This document shows positions 1-12,654 of a stretch of DNA of 64,000 nt, piece after piece. The DNA lies in NCBI GenBank assembly GCA_014529385.2, contig CM043952.1:66218870-66282869 (forward strand). The letters are read 5' to 3'. Both the position numbers and the translations under genes were made by a program. Numbering within the stretch: the stretch's first letter is position 1; each line of letters opens with the position of its first letter. The notes below the pieces were generated by a model, which was not told the DNA's origin, ran no database searches, and was given only the letters and a program-made list of their open reading frames with translations. This DNA comes from Adiantum capillus-veneris (lineage: Eukaryota > Streptophyta > Polypodiopsida > Polypodiales > Pteridaceae).

Positions 1-890
<890 letters not shown>

Positions 891-1139
891 ACAAATACAA
901 AAAACCAAAGGATTCCATGAATACGACGACAACGAAAAAGAAGGAGGACCCAAAGCACGCGCCGCCAACAACAAAAAGAGAAAATGCGCCGAAGGCATGC
1001 CCCGGCCAACCTCGAAAGGAAGTACACGCTACACCGACGCACCGGCAACACACCATTCGACAGCAACACGCAACCACAACGCCATTTTCAGTAATTTATA
1101 GGTTATTTTCATCATTTCTTTAGTTTTCAACCAAGCCAT

Positions 1140-1708
1140 TGTAAAAAGGTCCCACTTTGTAAATTTCCTCTCTCTAGGTGATGGTCACAAAGGCCCACCT
1201 AGAGATTCCCATCTTTTAATAACCTCCCAAAACAAAGGAAGGGTCAACCACACCGGGCCCACCACTTGCTTTGTCTCCCCGATTAAGCTTACCCTAATCA
1301 CATCGGGATTACCATAATCCAACCAGCCAACACCTATAAATTGGCACTGAGAGGTCACTATCGGGGGGGGGGGGGGGGGGGGGGGGCAGTTCATGAGAAG
1401 TCAGCACTTGGTAGAGTGTAGTGGGAAGAGTTGACACTATCACCCTCACGGGGAGGGGACTTGTGTGTTGGGTTTGCTTTGGGGATTTCACCATGCAAAG
1501 GGAGCCACGTCCATCTCTCGACTCCAATGGTCGATGCATACACGTATACACGCTCTTGATAGCAAGTTTCACAATCATTGAGTCGTCTTAGAGAACGCAC
1601 CAAGTATTGCACCACCTCTTCTCCCTACCTCTCTACCACCACGGCGTGTCATTTGTAAATACTGCAGAAATAATTCTCCCTCACATCCCCGAGGGTTTTC
1701 ATCATTTG

Positions 1709-1757
<49 letters not shown>

Positions 1758-2137
1758 GTGTGTAAGTTTGCGGTGTTCATATCATCGTGGTTTGTGTCCT
1801 AGCCGCTCAAATCTAGGTGGTGCCCTTGTTCGATTTACCGTGACAGGCTCGAGGGCGCGCCATTTGGCCCCCGATGTTTTAGAGGCCGTCGGGGTTCGGG
1901 GTTCGCTTTGCTCCTGTCAATGCGTGTGTTGTAAATCCGTGCTTTGATAGGGTTTTGCTGCTATGTGCTATGGTCCTTTGGGTGGGCGTGTGCTTGTAAA
2001 TTCCCAAGGGAGCATAGGCCTTTTGGTTAGGGTTTACTAAGAGTAGTTTTGGTATACTTTTTGGTGCTGAGTTGGAGTTTTGATCGCTCTTGGGCTATAA
2101 AGCTATAGAGGTGACCCACTTTTTCTTTCGCCCAACA
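1140..2137 (+). mobile_element. Possible left LTR of the gag-bearing Ty3/gypsy relic
   Basis: This segment lies just upstream of a primer-site-like sequence and a gag relic. It starts TGTAAAAAGG and ends CCCAACA, giving the TG...CA ends of an LTR. It holds a TATA-like CTATAAA at about 1,333, a 24-G run at 1,363-1,386 and a CT microsatellite at about 1,708-1,756. No second copy lies in the window, so both borders are inferred only from position and terminal dinucleotides. Confidence 0.35.
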
Positions 2138-2139
2138 AT

Positions 2140-2157
2140 TGGTGCCCACCACTGAGG
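2140..2157 (+). other. Primer-binding-site-like sequence
   Basis: TTGGTGCCCACCACTGAGG sits immediately after the putative LTR end and about 60 bp before the gag start. A TGG start followed by a G/C-rich block is typical of plant Ty3/gypsy primer sites. I cannot assign the tRNA with certainty. Confidence 0.4.
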
Positions 2158-2198
2158 AATCGCTTCAAGCTACCTTCAATTTACAGGTTTTGGAAGAC

Positions 2199-3163
2199 AT
2201 GGCATTTAATTTTCCGGATTCCAATGGGAAACCAAATGAAAAATCCAAAGGATTCATTGAGAAAATGAAGTTTGCTTCCCTTCTTGCTGACAAGCAAGAC
2301 CCAACATTGGTGCTGCAAATCTTCTACTTCTGTTTGAAGGGAGATGCTAGGGAATGGTTGGAAGGCTACAAAAAGGAGCTGCAATCAGACCAACCTTCTC
2401 AAGGTATGACTTATGAAATGTTAAGACATGCTTTTCTTACACACTTTCAATATGTTTGTGGAAGACCCACAAAAGGTATGACAGTCTATTCAAGGCTTGG
2501 TACAGAGTGAAGGCCAAACCATAGAAGACTTTGTGAATGCATTCAATGTGTTATGGACAAAGTGTGTACATATATGGGGGATTAAATTCCTCTAAACATG
2601 TTGAAGAAGGATAGGTTTCTTGCAAGTTTAAGGAGTAGTCTACGCTTATAGGTGGAGCTTAAGCAACCAACGATCTTTGAGGAGGCAGTTGAAATTGCAA
2701 ATAATAAAGAGTGCAAAGTGGAGAATCTTCATCAATTTGTAATCATTGTCAAGTCAAAGGTTGAAGTGAAAGCTGTAGAGCAACCAGGGGTCCTCATCAG
2801 GGAGCTAAGTTATGATCAACAAGCTTCTCATGATGTGAATTCTTTTTGCAAGGAGATGAAAGAGGTTGTAGATCTTATGAAGAATCTAGTGCACATATGT
2901 GGGAGGTGGAAGAGGTCAAAGCTATGGATATGGATAGGGCTATGGAAGCAATGAGGGATTTACACATGGTAGAGGAAGAGGCATGGCTGGAAGAGGGGAT
3001 ACATTTCAATGTTACAATTGTGGTGAATGGGATCATAAAAGCCCTCAATGTGACAAGCCAAAGAGAATGGGTGGTGATATGTTTTCTTTTCCTTCAAAAA
3101 TTCCCTCTTGAGCTCAATATTATGGTATTGAGATTAAAGGGGAAGCAGGGCCACATGGTTTGA
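2199..3163 (+). pseudogene. gag: Ty3/gypsy gag relic with zinc knuckle
   Basis: Gag forms the particle that packages retrotransposon RNA. The first ATG (2,199) opens a frame reading MAFNFPDSNGKP, followed by a retrotransposon-gag-type core with GDAREWLEGYKKEL and MTYEMLRHAFLTHF up to about 2,510. The frame then shifts: TIEDFVNAFNVLW can be read at about 2,520-2,560, and later segments lie in other frames. At 3,010-3,051 a canonical CCHC zinc knuckle (C-YN-C-GEWD-H-KSPQ-C) is intact in a frame other than the longest one. Several stops and shifts make it a pseudogene. Apart from a protease scrap no pol domain follows, because the downstream DNA is a hAT relic. Confidence 0.8.
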
Positions 3164-3539
3164 CAGCTGAAGAGAAGGGAAAAAAAAGATGGTATGCATA
3201 ATCCGTTTGGAGAAGAATGAGGATGATTCAGGAGCTACAGTCATGCCTGTAGGTAAGAGGGTTACAAGAGATCATGAAATGAGCGAGGCAAGTCCTAGCC
3301 ATAAAACAGGGAAACATGTTGAAGAAGAAGAGAAAACCCAAGCAACATTACAATACATCCGACTTTCCTTTGGGAGAAGGGCAACCAAATTATAGTTTAA
3401 GGGCTGATTTGGTGAGTAGAAAGGTTGATGTTACCTTTGGGAAACTCATGGAGATGTGTCCTAAGTTAAAGAGGCAATGGAAGTATGTAGTCAACCCCAT
3501 GAATAAGGAGCCTGCAAGGGGTCTGTGAGAGTCCTGTCT

Positions 3540-3665
3540 TTAAATGAGTTACCTAATATATGCCCTACTATGGATGCATGGCATAAGAGGAAGTGAATTG
3601 GAGAGGTGTATATTGATGGAGGTGCATAGGTATGTGTTATTACTCAAGCTTGTGTATCAAAGTTT
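3540..3665 (+). pseudogene. Retroviral-type aspartic protease remnant
   Basis: One frame reads VYIDGGA, a stop, then VCVITQACVSKF. This resembles the active-site strand (D-[ST/G]-G-A) of retrotransposon proteases. The D-G-G-A codons are at 3,615-3,626 and the stop at 3,627-3,629. It is the expected next domain after gag. Similarity breaks off at about 3,665, where the oppositely oriented hAT sequence begins. Confidence 0.5.
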
Positions 3666-5459
3666 AAACATCCAGTTTAAACAAAGTACATGTACCAAGC
3701 TCACAAAATCCTAGTTCTTTGGTTGTTACCGCGTTCCCTAGCTCTTGGTCATCTTCACAATTATCCACAGTCCACAGTGGTTTGTCTTCATCATACTCTT
3801 CTGATTGAATCTTTTTGAGGAGCCTATGATTGCAATACAAGTATGCCAATTTTTTGGCACTATTGCTTAGAAGACAATTATGAACAGTTGAGTGCACATA
3901 GAATTAGTAGCACAATGTGAAAGCACTCTAAAAACCAATTTTTATAACGTAGGTGTTGAAGCATTGTTCATGAGCCACCACCTCCATGCTGGCTATTTGA
4001 ATGCAAGGTTTTGAACAAACTTAGAACTAAAATGACCATCCTTTAACCTATACTTTGTCAGGTCAGATATGGATTGAGCTTGATCATCTACATTGCTCTA
4101 GAAATCACTAAACACGTCATAAAAGTCTTCAATCAGCTCTTCATCCCATTCATCTCATAGTCCATGTTCCAATACTCTAGGTCAAGCAAGAAAGAAACAT
4201 GGTGCAATGGACTGTGCACACTGAGACCCATCAAGCATGCACATACTTATTTAAGATATCCCTTTTAGCTTTGTTGAATGGTGGTTTCCAAGGCTTAATC
4301 AAACAATTTGTAGGCTCCAAAGGAGAGTTCAAACTCTCTTGAACATTATACCACCCATGTACACCTTCCCTATATTGGGTAATTTAAGGTCAAACTATCA
4401 CAAGGATATCATCACATGTATCACCTCGAGGGGGTCACCATGTATAAGTAGTGTGTATCACGTGCATTCAAGGACTATTTATAAAACTCCTTATTTGTGA
4501 ATTTTAGACAAATAAAATATACCCTTTTCCTATTCAATTTGTGAATTGTTTTCCCATTTCCATTTTAGGGTATCCTTCTGTATGTGAAAATGTGAGAAAA
4601 AATAGAATTTAATAACCCCTTCTCCTCCACTCACGTGATAGTCACATAATTATTGAGTGACCCCCCCGAGTGTATCACCAATGTCAGACCAAAAGTTTCT
4701 GTCATCATTAAGGACTCTCAAAGGCCTCACCTTTGTTTTTACTCTTTCTGGTTGCTCTGCTTACCACTCATAAAAAGAAGCACACACAAATGTCTTTAAA
4801 ATAGCATTTTGGTTTTGCATGATAGCTTTAGCATTGTGATTATACCATGCCGATACATGTCTAGAATATGTTGTCTCTTCAAAATGATCTTCACCATCTT
4901 CCTTGATTTGTCTATAATTTTTTTGAACCAATCAGTTTCATCTTTTTTATACCAATCTTCAAACACAAGATTCAAGCTATGTGCATTGCAACCAAACATG
5001 TGGAAACTAGGAAAGCGCTCTTCCAAGAGTCGACCATCTGCTGTGTAATTTCTTGCATTGTCCATGATCACTTGTACTACGTTGGGGGTACCTATTTGTT
5101 GAATTGTCTCTGTTATGATATTAGCTATGTATCTCCTTGAATTAATCTCACCTGATCTGTTCTCTTTAATGAAGCACTCCCCTTGAGGATTTCATAACAT
5201 CATTTATCCAATAAAATTGTGCACATCTATTGATACGATGGAGGGGAAAACCCAGCACCATAATCACCAATCTTCTTCCATGCATGCTTGCATGGCTCTT
5301 CTGTTACCATCAACATAGAACCACATGTAAAATAGATAGCTTGTTCAAGAGGAGACTGCACCTATTCAAGAGTAGTTGATTGAAAGCTTTGCTCGAGACT
5401 TATTTGCCTCAATCTAACATTCCAAATCGGTACTTGGGTGACCCATCTTGAGTATTAAC

Positions 5460-5510
<51 letters not shown>

Positions 5511-5965
5511 TGTAGTGGCTGGCATAGCGCACCACTATTTTGTTTGCCTTGTGTAGAGGCAACATTACATTGACTCTTTGAAGCCACAATGCTTGGAGTC
5601 AATATTCTAGGTCGCTTTGCATTGACTACACCTCTTAATAACTCTCTCAAGTGTCTCGTAGAATTATCATGGTATATGCCATTACATCTATCTCCATTTT
5701 CCCTATTACTTGTTCCATTCCCGGATCCAAGAAGGTGCTCCCTAATACGAGGTGCACCTCTTGATTTTTCTTCTCCACATAACTTGCAATGCCAATATAT
5801 AAATGATCTAACATTGTTTGCAAATTTCCACTTAGGCCCTGGCACCTTACTACCAGCCTTGTAGTTACCTTTATTGGAAACTCAATTGTTTGATCTTTCA
5901 CCACTAGTTGATGGGCAACTAGAACCGGCTGCATTCATGTTTTGGGAACAAGCATTAGTGTCCAT
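3664..5965 (-). pseudogene. hAT-family transposase pseudogene
   Basis: hAT transposases cut and paste DNA transposons. On the minus strand the frame starts with an ATG at 5,963-5,965 and meets a TGA within 30 codons. Domains in order: a BED-type zinc finger (WHCKLCGEEKSRGAPRIREH, about 5,720-5,780); IGDYGAGFSPPS at about 5,240-5,275; a DUF659 block with VIMDNARNYTADGRLLEERF and FGCNAHSLNLVFEDW (about 4,960-5,075); and a decayed C-terminal dimerisation region with WW and ASTPTL near 3,970-4,010, ending NSAKKLAYLYCNHRLLKKI. Multiple stops and shifts and a GT/CA microsatellite inside the coding part make it inactive. Coding sequence starts at the very edge of the gypsy relic, so the terminal repeat on that side is missing or unrecognised. 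Confidence 0.85.
5460..5508. repeat. (GT)n microsatellite inside the hAT coding region
   Basis: An uninterrupted GT run (CA on the coding strand) interrupts the hAT pseudogene between the BED finger and the DUF659 region. It would encode His-Thr repeats and probably expanded after the gene had decayed. Confidence 0.95.
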
Positions 5966-6099
5966 GATAAGTCACAAGTCACCTATGCATGCATAAATCA
6001 AGAAAATGTTAGGTTTTTTAAAAATTGAAATATATTAATCATTTGGTTAAAAAGATACAATGATATACATAAAAAAAAACAGCATCAAATCAATGTTAT

Positions 6100-6673
6100 T
6101 ATGAGAAGTGCTCCATTCCAACAATAGAAATGAGCCCCAAGCACTTGCACGTCCTAAAGCCTCCACGAGAATGCTCCCTACCTAAACCTATTTCCAAGAG
6201 GATAGACACCCAAGGGAGGTAGCTGATCATAAAATACAAGTATGTCGGTGTAGTGATGAGGAGTGCTCCATTCCAAAAATAGAAATGATCTCCAAGCACT
6301 TCCACCACCTAAACCCTCCATGAGATTGCTCCCTATCCAAACCTATTTCCAAGCAAATAGACACTCAAGGGAGGTAATTAATTGTAAAATACAAGTACGT
6401 TGGTGTAATGATGAGGAGTGCTCTATTCCAACAATAGAAATGAGTCCCAAGCACTTGAACTACTTAAACCCTCCACTAGAATGTTCCCTACCCAAACCTA
6501 TTTCTAGGCCAATAGACGTCACTAACTGTAAAATACAAGTATGTTGTTGTAGTGATGGTGAGTGCTCCATTCCAAAAATAGAAATGAGCCCACTTGCACC
6601 ACCTAATCCCTCCAAGAGGATGCTCCCTACCCAAATCTGCTTCTAAGCAGACAAACACCACTGGGAGGTAACT
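6100..6673. repeat. Four tandem ~155-bp repeats
   Basis: The sequence GTGCTCCATTCCAA...ATAGAAATGA recurs at 6,108, 6,263, 6,418 (GTGCTCTATTCC) and 6,562. The spacings are 155, 155 and 144 bp. Each copy also carries CTCCCTA-CC-AAACCTATTTC, AATAGACAC and AAAATACAAGTATGT. The array lies directly upstream of the hAT start codon, so it could be part of that element's 5' region; this is inference. Confidence 0.9.
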
Positions 6674-7044
6674 ATTTTTGGATTTTGGAAAATAAAGGTC
6701 AAAGTTACCTGATAGAGCTAAAGTCTAAAGGATAAACCTCAAGTAGAGTTCTTAGTGAAATATCTATGGAGTGTACCAAAATGGGACTTGGAAGATTGGA
6801 CATTGTTTATATAGCCACCTCCAAATGTGGCGTCTCTTTGGAGGGAATAGTTGGGCACACCAGGCCCCCTTTCAACCCTGCCAACCCCCACCAACCCCCA
6901 CCAAGCCCCAACAAGCTTCATCATTTGTCTGACGGGCATCAAGGAACTCTTGGTTCCAGCTAGGCAATGTGAATTTGAAGTTATTAACACTCACATGGGG
7001 TGCTAATAACATGAGGTATTACCACTTCACACTTCATGTGAAGA
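6674..7044. other. No gene seen
   Basis: The stretch holds a CCAACCCCCA-type direct repeat at about 6,878-6,912 and otherwise unremarkable sequence. Confidence 0.5.
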
Positions 7045-7290
7045 AGTGAATGAAATCCCTGATAGTAGGGTCTCTTCCTAGTTTCCAAGCATCACCTAAC
7101 ACAAAAGTTCCGTTTATGATTGGCCAAAACCTCAAAGCCAAGGTACTCAAAGCCCTCTACCACTTCAAGGGGCTCTTGATTGTACCAATGGATGGGTTCT
7201 CCTTGTTGAGAGTTTTTAAAAGCATAATCTTTTTTACACTCCCATTAATAACCTCTTCAAAGCCTTCTTGCTACCTAGTACCTCGTTCCA
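7045..7290 (-). pseudogene. LINE reverse-transcriptase C-terminal fragment
   Basis: The minus strand reads KKIMLLKTLNKENPS, then WYNQEPLEVVEGFEYLGFEV, LANHKRNFCVR, a stop, and CLETRKRPYY. This matches a motif I know from plant non-LTR retrotransposon polyproteins downstream of the polymerase core (pattern PLE-V-xx-F-x-YLGFEV-x-NH). There is at least one frameshift and one stop. Nothing else of this LINE is recognisable around it. The family match is from memory of the motif, not from a search. Confidence 0.65.
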
Positions 7291-7450
7291 CCTCCTTGAT
7301 GAGTATCCCAAAAGAGTTTGTAAAAGTGGGTATCCTTTCTTGAGACCAATAGTGCTTATGTCTTTCTTCGGTGTGCTTTTGTGATTAACTAAAAAGTGTA
7401 GCATTATTGGCATTTGAGTGTCTTTAATGCCTTAAGAAGCCTCAAAGCGT

Positions 7451-7500
7451 TTTTTTTTTCCCTCCAAAACTCACAATTGTGAGTGATTGTATTATAAAGT
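7451..7500 (-). mobile_element. LINE/SINE-like 3' end with poly(A) on the minus strand
   Basis: The minus strand reads ACTCACAATTGTGAGT, TTTGGAGGG, then at least ten A. The same hairpin followed by poly(A) occurs on the plus strand at about 56,180-56,211. It is the expected form of a poly(A)-tailed retroposon end, with the body toward higher coordinates. No coding domain is visible there. Confidence 0.4.
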
Positions 7501-10500
7501 CACCAAGACAAATACAGATCACCCTCAAGCTCATGCCGAGCCTTCAAGGACAAAAGATTACATTAAAACACTTTTAAAAAAAAAAATAACCATACTCATA
7601 AATGTGATGTGGTGAAATCTATGCAGTAAAACAACATACACCGTACAAAATCCTCACAGATATTGTGCAGGAGCCACAAAAAGAATTACAAGTGTTCATG
7701 AGTGTCATACCAGTAGAGCACAAACTGTTCAATAGACATGACCCAAATAGGGGAGGCCAACCCACCGATCATAAAGAGACTAAAACCATAATGAGAGAAA
7801 TACATACCACTTGCATTGCCGTTAGGGAGAGTCCCATTGTCCCCATCACCAACAGAGGTGGCCATGTTTCTACCGCTGCCATTGGCACCCACCCACCCCA
7901 AGAGAGTCAACTAATATTGATGAGCATACATATTAGGACACTAAGAGGTTCAAATAAAATTAGACTGCATAGACAAAACAGACCCACTTGCATGATGTAG
8001 CCTCGCAATCAAACAAGCTATCAAAGGGAGCCATACCTTTCTAATGTCTCCATTTGCAGCCATAGATAGCTCCTTTCTCTATCACCTGACAATTTTTTTT
8101 TCAAATGGAAGCCAAACCAAACTGGCTACCCTTTGCCCTCTTGAGTAGAGGCAAGAGGGGAGACCTCTCCAAAATCTTCATAAACGAGGGCCATTGGCTT
8201 GAAAGAATTATCAATGAGGAGGCAGACCTAATGAATATCTCATTGTAGAGAAGTTGTTGCCCTCCATCTTTGCATAGCGCATCCTCCAACCAACACTAGC
8301 CCCCACCCCATTGTGCTAGAACACCCTTCAAGCCTCTCTACTCCAGGGCCTTGCACACTGCAAGAGTGTAGACAACCTCACTCCAACAAAAATCCTCATT
8401 CTCTTGAAGGAAGGGTCAATAAAGGGGTTGCAATAAAACATGAATATTCTTAAATAGAGCCTTTATTTTTTTTTAAAAATTATTGTTGTTATTTAATGCA
8501 TCTTTTCATGAAGAATGTGATACAACTTTTACATTATGAAAACACTAGTTTTGCATAATGTTCCCCCAAAATTACTATATTTCATCTAAGAGTCTCTAAT
8601 ATGGCTCCTCTACCCTAGACATTTCCAAGATTATTGTAGCCACTAAAAAATAGTCTGCATCATATGCTATAATAGAAAACCATATGTGCTATCACATCTA
8701 TATGTGCTTATGGTAATTATTTTGAAATTTGTAGGACATTATAGTTCTAGATTGTACTTTCAAAGAGCTATCCAAAAATACATAGTAGGTAATAAGTGTG
8801 TAAGCTCCATGTAGAAGATGTAGCATCATGTTTTGATATTAGGTGTTCATGGACACCAGTTGTATAGACACCATCACCAAAGAAATTGGGACTATATGTT
8901 GCAAAATGAGTGTAACTTGCATGAGACATGGTAGCTTTGATGCAAAATCCTTGGCAGAGCAAGTGTTTCAAATACACTATACTGGCACTTTAAGTAGCCC
9001 CTCTCTCATATTTTCACAACTCAACGTAAATCCCTATATCTATGAACAGCTCTCCCCCTAAAGGCACATCCTCTAGCTCATTCACACTATCTCTGAATCT
9101 TCTTCTGTATTTTTCCTTGTGTTTCTTCACCAAATTCTTCTATATTTCTCTTTGCACTTTTCCTTCCATCTCTTCACTATTATTGTTTTTGTTTTCCTTT
9201 ACATTCTCTAGAGAATTTAGCTCTGCATTTTTTGCAATATTTTTGTGTGTGCTATAATGTAGCCCTCATAGACTCATGGACTTCATGAGGCTACTTTAGC
9301 AACATACCACCAGCTCAATTGGAAAGCCTGGGGTAGAAAATCACCTAAAAAAGAGGGACCATGCTGCATGAGAAATTGAGTGAAAAGATTTCTCAAGAGG
9401 CTATAAAATCAAACGTCGTACTTGTTCACAATTCTTGGGTAGTATGAATGTGTTTTGAAGATTAGTCCATCTTTTCATTGAGTCCACCTCAAGAAAACCC
9501 AACTCCCCTCTATGCATGGTAGCACATGGCCTCTCTATGTTTACCTTGGATCATTGCACATAAAACAATTCCACTTTGAATTCTTTGTAATCCACCTTAA
9601 AATTTCTTGCAGCATTTAAAATACATGATTTTTGCTACAATTGGTTCTAAATTGGCAGAGGATTGTCATCATCTTGATTGATTGAATTTTGGCATGATTC
9701 TATAATCAAATGTTCATCACTTTGTGTCAATCCACTTTGGTGGCCTTTACACCATGCTGCCATGTACAACTTGTACTATAACCTCGGGGGATTCACCATG
9801 GAGAACTTACTGCACCATGTAAGTGCAGGGGAGGGTTTTTTTTTTACAAGTTACATAAACGTATAAGTTAGGGGTAGTTCCCCAATAATTTATCTCCCAT
9901 GCTTAAAAATAAGGAAGGGGGTATCATTTTTGTTTTTTTTTGGGGGTGAGGAGTGAGGAAAGGAGAGAAGTTGCATAAAACCTGACCCGAGTTGATTACT
10001 AGTAATGATTGGTCACCAGTGTGCACTAGAACTTGGATGAATTTTGGGGATGTTTTTTTATTAAGTCACACATAAAATTTTGCATCAAGCCGGTCATAGA
10101 TAAGGGCTGATTTGGAGGCAAGGCACGGGTTGATTTACACTAGCTTTGGATGGGTCAAAATTGGACGAGTAGCTAGAGTGTAGGCTGATCAGGCACATAG
10201 TTTGAAAGTCAAACTAAGACACATTGAGTGTACATCTAGTTATCAACTAAAGTTGTTCCTTAGTACATTGCCAGTCACTATGCTACACACTAGTTTTACT
10301 CAGTTTGATCATGTGAGCCCTAAATTTTATATGTAAGATAGGGGTATGATACTTTTCTTCATGGATTGTCATATAAGCATAGAAAGGGGGGTCATATTCC
10401 CTAATACGAGTCGTATATAGGGGTTCTATCAAAGTTGTCCGCTCGCAGGTGGGGTCCCATTTTGTATATAGAGTGAATCCCCTTGGACTATAACAAAATG

Positions 10501-10699
10501 TACAAATGAGCATCAACGGATAAGAACATCACACCACATGTTAAAGATTAGAGACTAAAATTGGGGCTACAAACTTATGAATACTCCTACTCTTCTTCTA
10601 TCATATGCTCACCTTGTTGTGTGTCCCTTTCCATGGTATTGTGCAGCAGACTTATGAATGATGACAAACTATCAAGATCTTTAGGATAAAACACTTGTG
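7501..10699. other. Intergenic DNA without recognised feature
   Basis: I find no conserved domain on either strand. Only short open stretches occur, for example minus 10,283-10,516 (77 codons) and plus 8,843-9,061 (72 codons). Neither is recognisable and both begin and end amid stops. Short poly-T and poly-A tracts occur at about 8,093, 8,466 and 9,835. The segment probably contains decayed mobile DNA. Confidence 0.5.
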
Positions 10700-11810
10700 G
10701 CCAATTTTCTCTCCTAAAGGCATGTCATGCAACGAGTCACTCTCGTTTTGCATCATCATATTGGGCCAAGCATCTTTTAAATCATTGGATTGTAGAGCAT
10801 GCAAAATCAATTGATCTTTGCTTCCAAATCCATGGTCATTTTCTTCTCCATGATCCGACCCACCATCACAATCCCAACTAAGTGCTCATCCTTAATTTTC
10901 CATCAAAGTACGTCATTTTCAAGGTTCATCCTAGAGAGCCACTCACCACTGTACACTAATGACTTTGAAACCAACCATCCCTTTGCCATTCTTCCCTATG
11001 GGTGTTCCCTTTGATGCACGTATCCCTTAAGAATTTTCATGATGAAGTGCTCTGTCCATAGTTGTTGTTGTAACTCTAGATGCACCCTTTGATGTACATA
11101 TCCCTTAAGCATTTTCATCAAAAATGTTCTATCCATAGTTATTGTTGTAACTCTTCAAGTAGGGAACGAAGGCATATATCCATGATTCTTTGCTTTGTAC
11201 CGACCCAACACAATCAAGCTTAAGAGTAAATGTCCTTTCTTAGTTTGCTAGCCATGGTGGAATATTGTAGTTGTTGATAATGATAGTTTTCCACACACTA
11301 TAATATATTGATCGCTGCCTAAATGGGTTTACACCTTCCATAGCCAAGCCGAGGCTTAAATTCCTTGAATCCTATGCAAAATCCAGCTATGTGTCATCAA
11401 TGTGCTTTGAAGCCGCACTATCCGCCGCAAAAATACTTAGAGCACCATCTGAAGATTTCTTCTCCTTATGCCATGATACTAAAGTGGTCATTGATTTGCA
11501 TTGGAAGAAGTGCTTGATACAACATAAAAGAGAAAAATTCAAGAGCATCTTCTATGGCACTTTTTGTCCTTGAAGATAGTTTTGATATCTATCTGCTTCA
11601 CACTTAGAGCATTTATCCATGCTTACATACTCCTCTTTAAATAGAATACAATAATTAGGAAAAACATGAATGGAATTATAATACATCCTGTGATTTGAAG
11701 AATCTTTTTTTTAGCATCTATCAAGGTTGGAATCACATTATTAGTAGGCAATATGTGCTCTCTAAGTAGCCTACATACGAAGAAGCATCACCGCTCATTA
11801 AAAAAAAAAA
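10700..11810 (-). pseudogene. CACTA (En/Spm) TNP2-type transposase fossil
   Basis: TNP2-like proteins are the transposases of plant CACTA elements. Translating the minus strand piecewise gives the family's signature order. LLREHILPTNNVIP lies at about 11,720-11,780. HVFPNYCILFKEEYVSMDKC followed by SKCEADRYQ, with its Cys pairs, lies at about 11,590-11,680. WHKEKKSSDGALSIFAADSA lies at about 11,410-11,480. LGLAMEGVNPFRQRSIYYSV with NNYNIPPW lies at about 11,250-11,385. Stops (one between DFA and DSRNLS) and shifts break every block, so no long frame shows it. No CACTA termini were found, and the 10,700 boundary is approximate because the C-terminal half is unrecognisable. Confidence 0.8.
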
Positions 11811-11867
11811 TATTACATAATTGCAATCTTTGCACAAAGCATGCTCTTGTACCTGTTAATACTTTGG

Positions 11868-12654
11868 GAAAGCCATATGTAAAGTGGCAAGCACATATGG
11901 CTTGAGGATAAGCCATTTTTGAAGTTCTATTGCATTTTTAGGGTAAAAAATGCAATTGAACTTTATAAACTACTTGTCATCTTGACATTCATGCTAACCA
12001 TTTTTCATATGGCTTACACTTGTGTCTACTAATGGTTTAGGAAATCCATATGAAAAGTGGAAAGCACAAACGGTAAGAGGGACAAGACATTTCTGAAGTT
12101 TGTCTATGTTTTTAGGGTAAAAGATGCAAATGAAATTCAAAAACGACTTGCAATCTTGTCATTTATACTAAAACCTCTTTGTATACAGCTTGCCCAAACC
12201 ATCAACAATAAATCGGGCAAGTTGTATCTTCACAAATGTCAAGTGCATAAGTCATTTTTGAAGTTTATTTGCAATTTTAGGGTAAAAAACACAAACGAGC
12301 TTCAAAACGGCTTATGCACTTGCCATTTGTGCTTTTTACTTTGCATATAGCTTGCCCTTATGCCTATTGATGGTCTTTCCAAGGCATATGTAAAATCAAC
12401 AAGCACAAATGACAAGAGGGAAATCCATTTGTGATGCTCGTTTGTGTTTCTAAGGTAAAAAACACAAAAGGACTTCAAAAATTCCTTGTTATCTTGCCAT
12501 ACTAACTGCTTTGTAGACGGATTTCCAAACCATAAATAAGTAAGTAGGTGAGTCGTTTTTTATTTTTATTTTTTTGTTTTTTTGAAAAAAATGCAACCAA
12601 ATTTAAAAAACACCTTGCACACTGGCAATTTGTGCTTGTCCTTTTACACACAGC
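11868..12654. repeat. Tandem array of palindromic ~165-175-bp repeats (left part)
   Basis: The core AGGGTAAAA recurs at about 11,940, 12,115, 12,278 and 12,451, with a degenerate copy near 12,580. Each monomer is an imperfect inverted repeat around that core. In the monomer at about 12,225-12,335 the arms CACAAATG-t-CAAGTGCATAAG and CTTATGCACTTG-c-CATTTGTG pair, and an inner pair is TTTTTGAAG with CTTCAAAA. The spacer motif GCTTGCCCAAACCATCAA also recurs. The array is cut at 12,654 by element C and resumes at 50,871. Confidence 0.85.

Noticed and set aside
6100-6673. CRISPR-like array
   Set aside because: Units are ~155 bp and diverge along their whole length; there are no short identical repeats with unique spacers, and the genome is eukaryotic.
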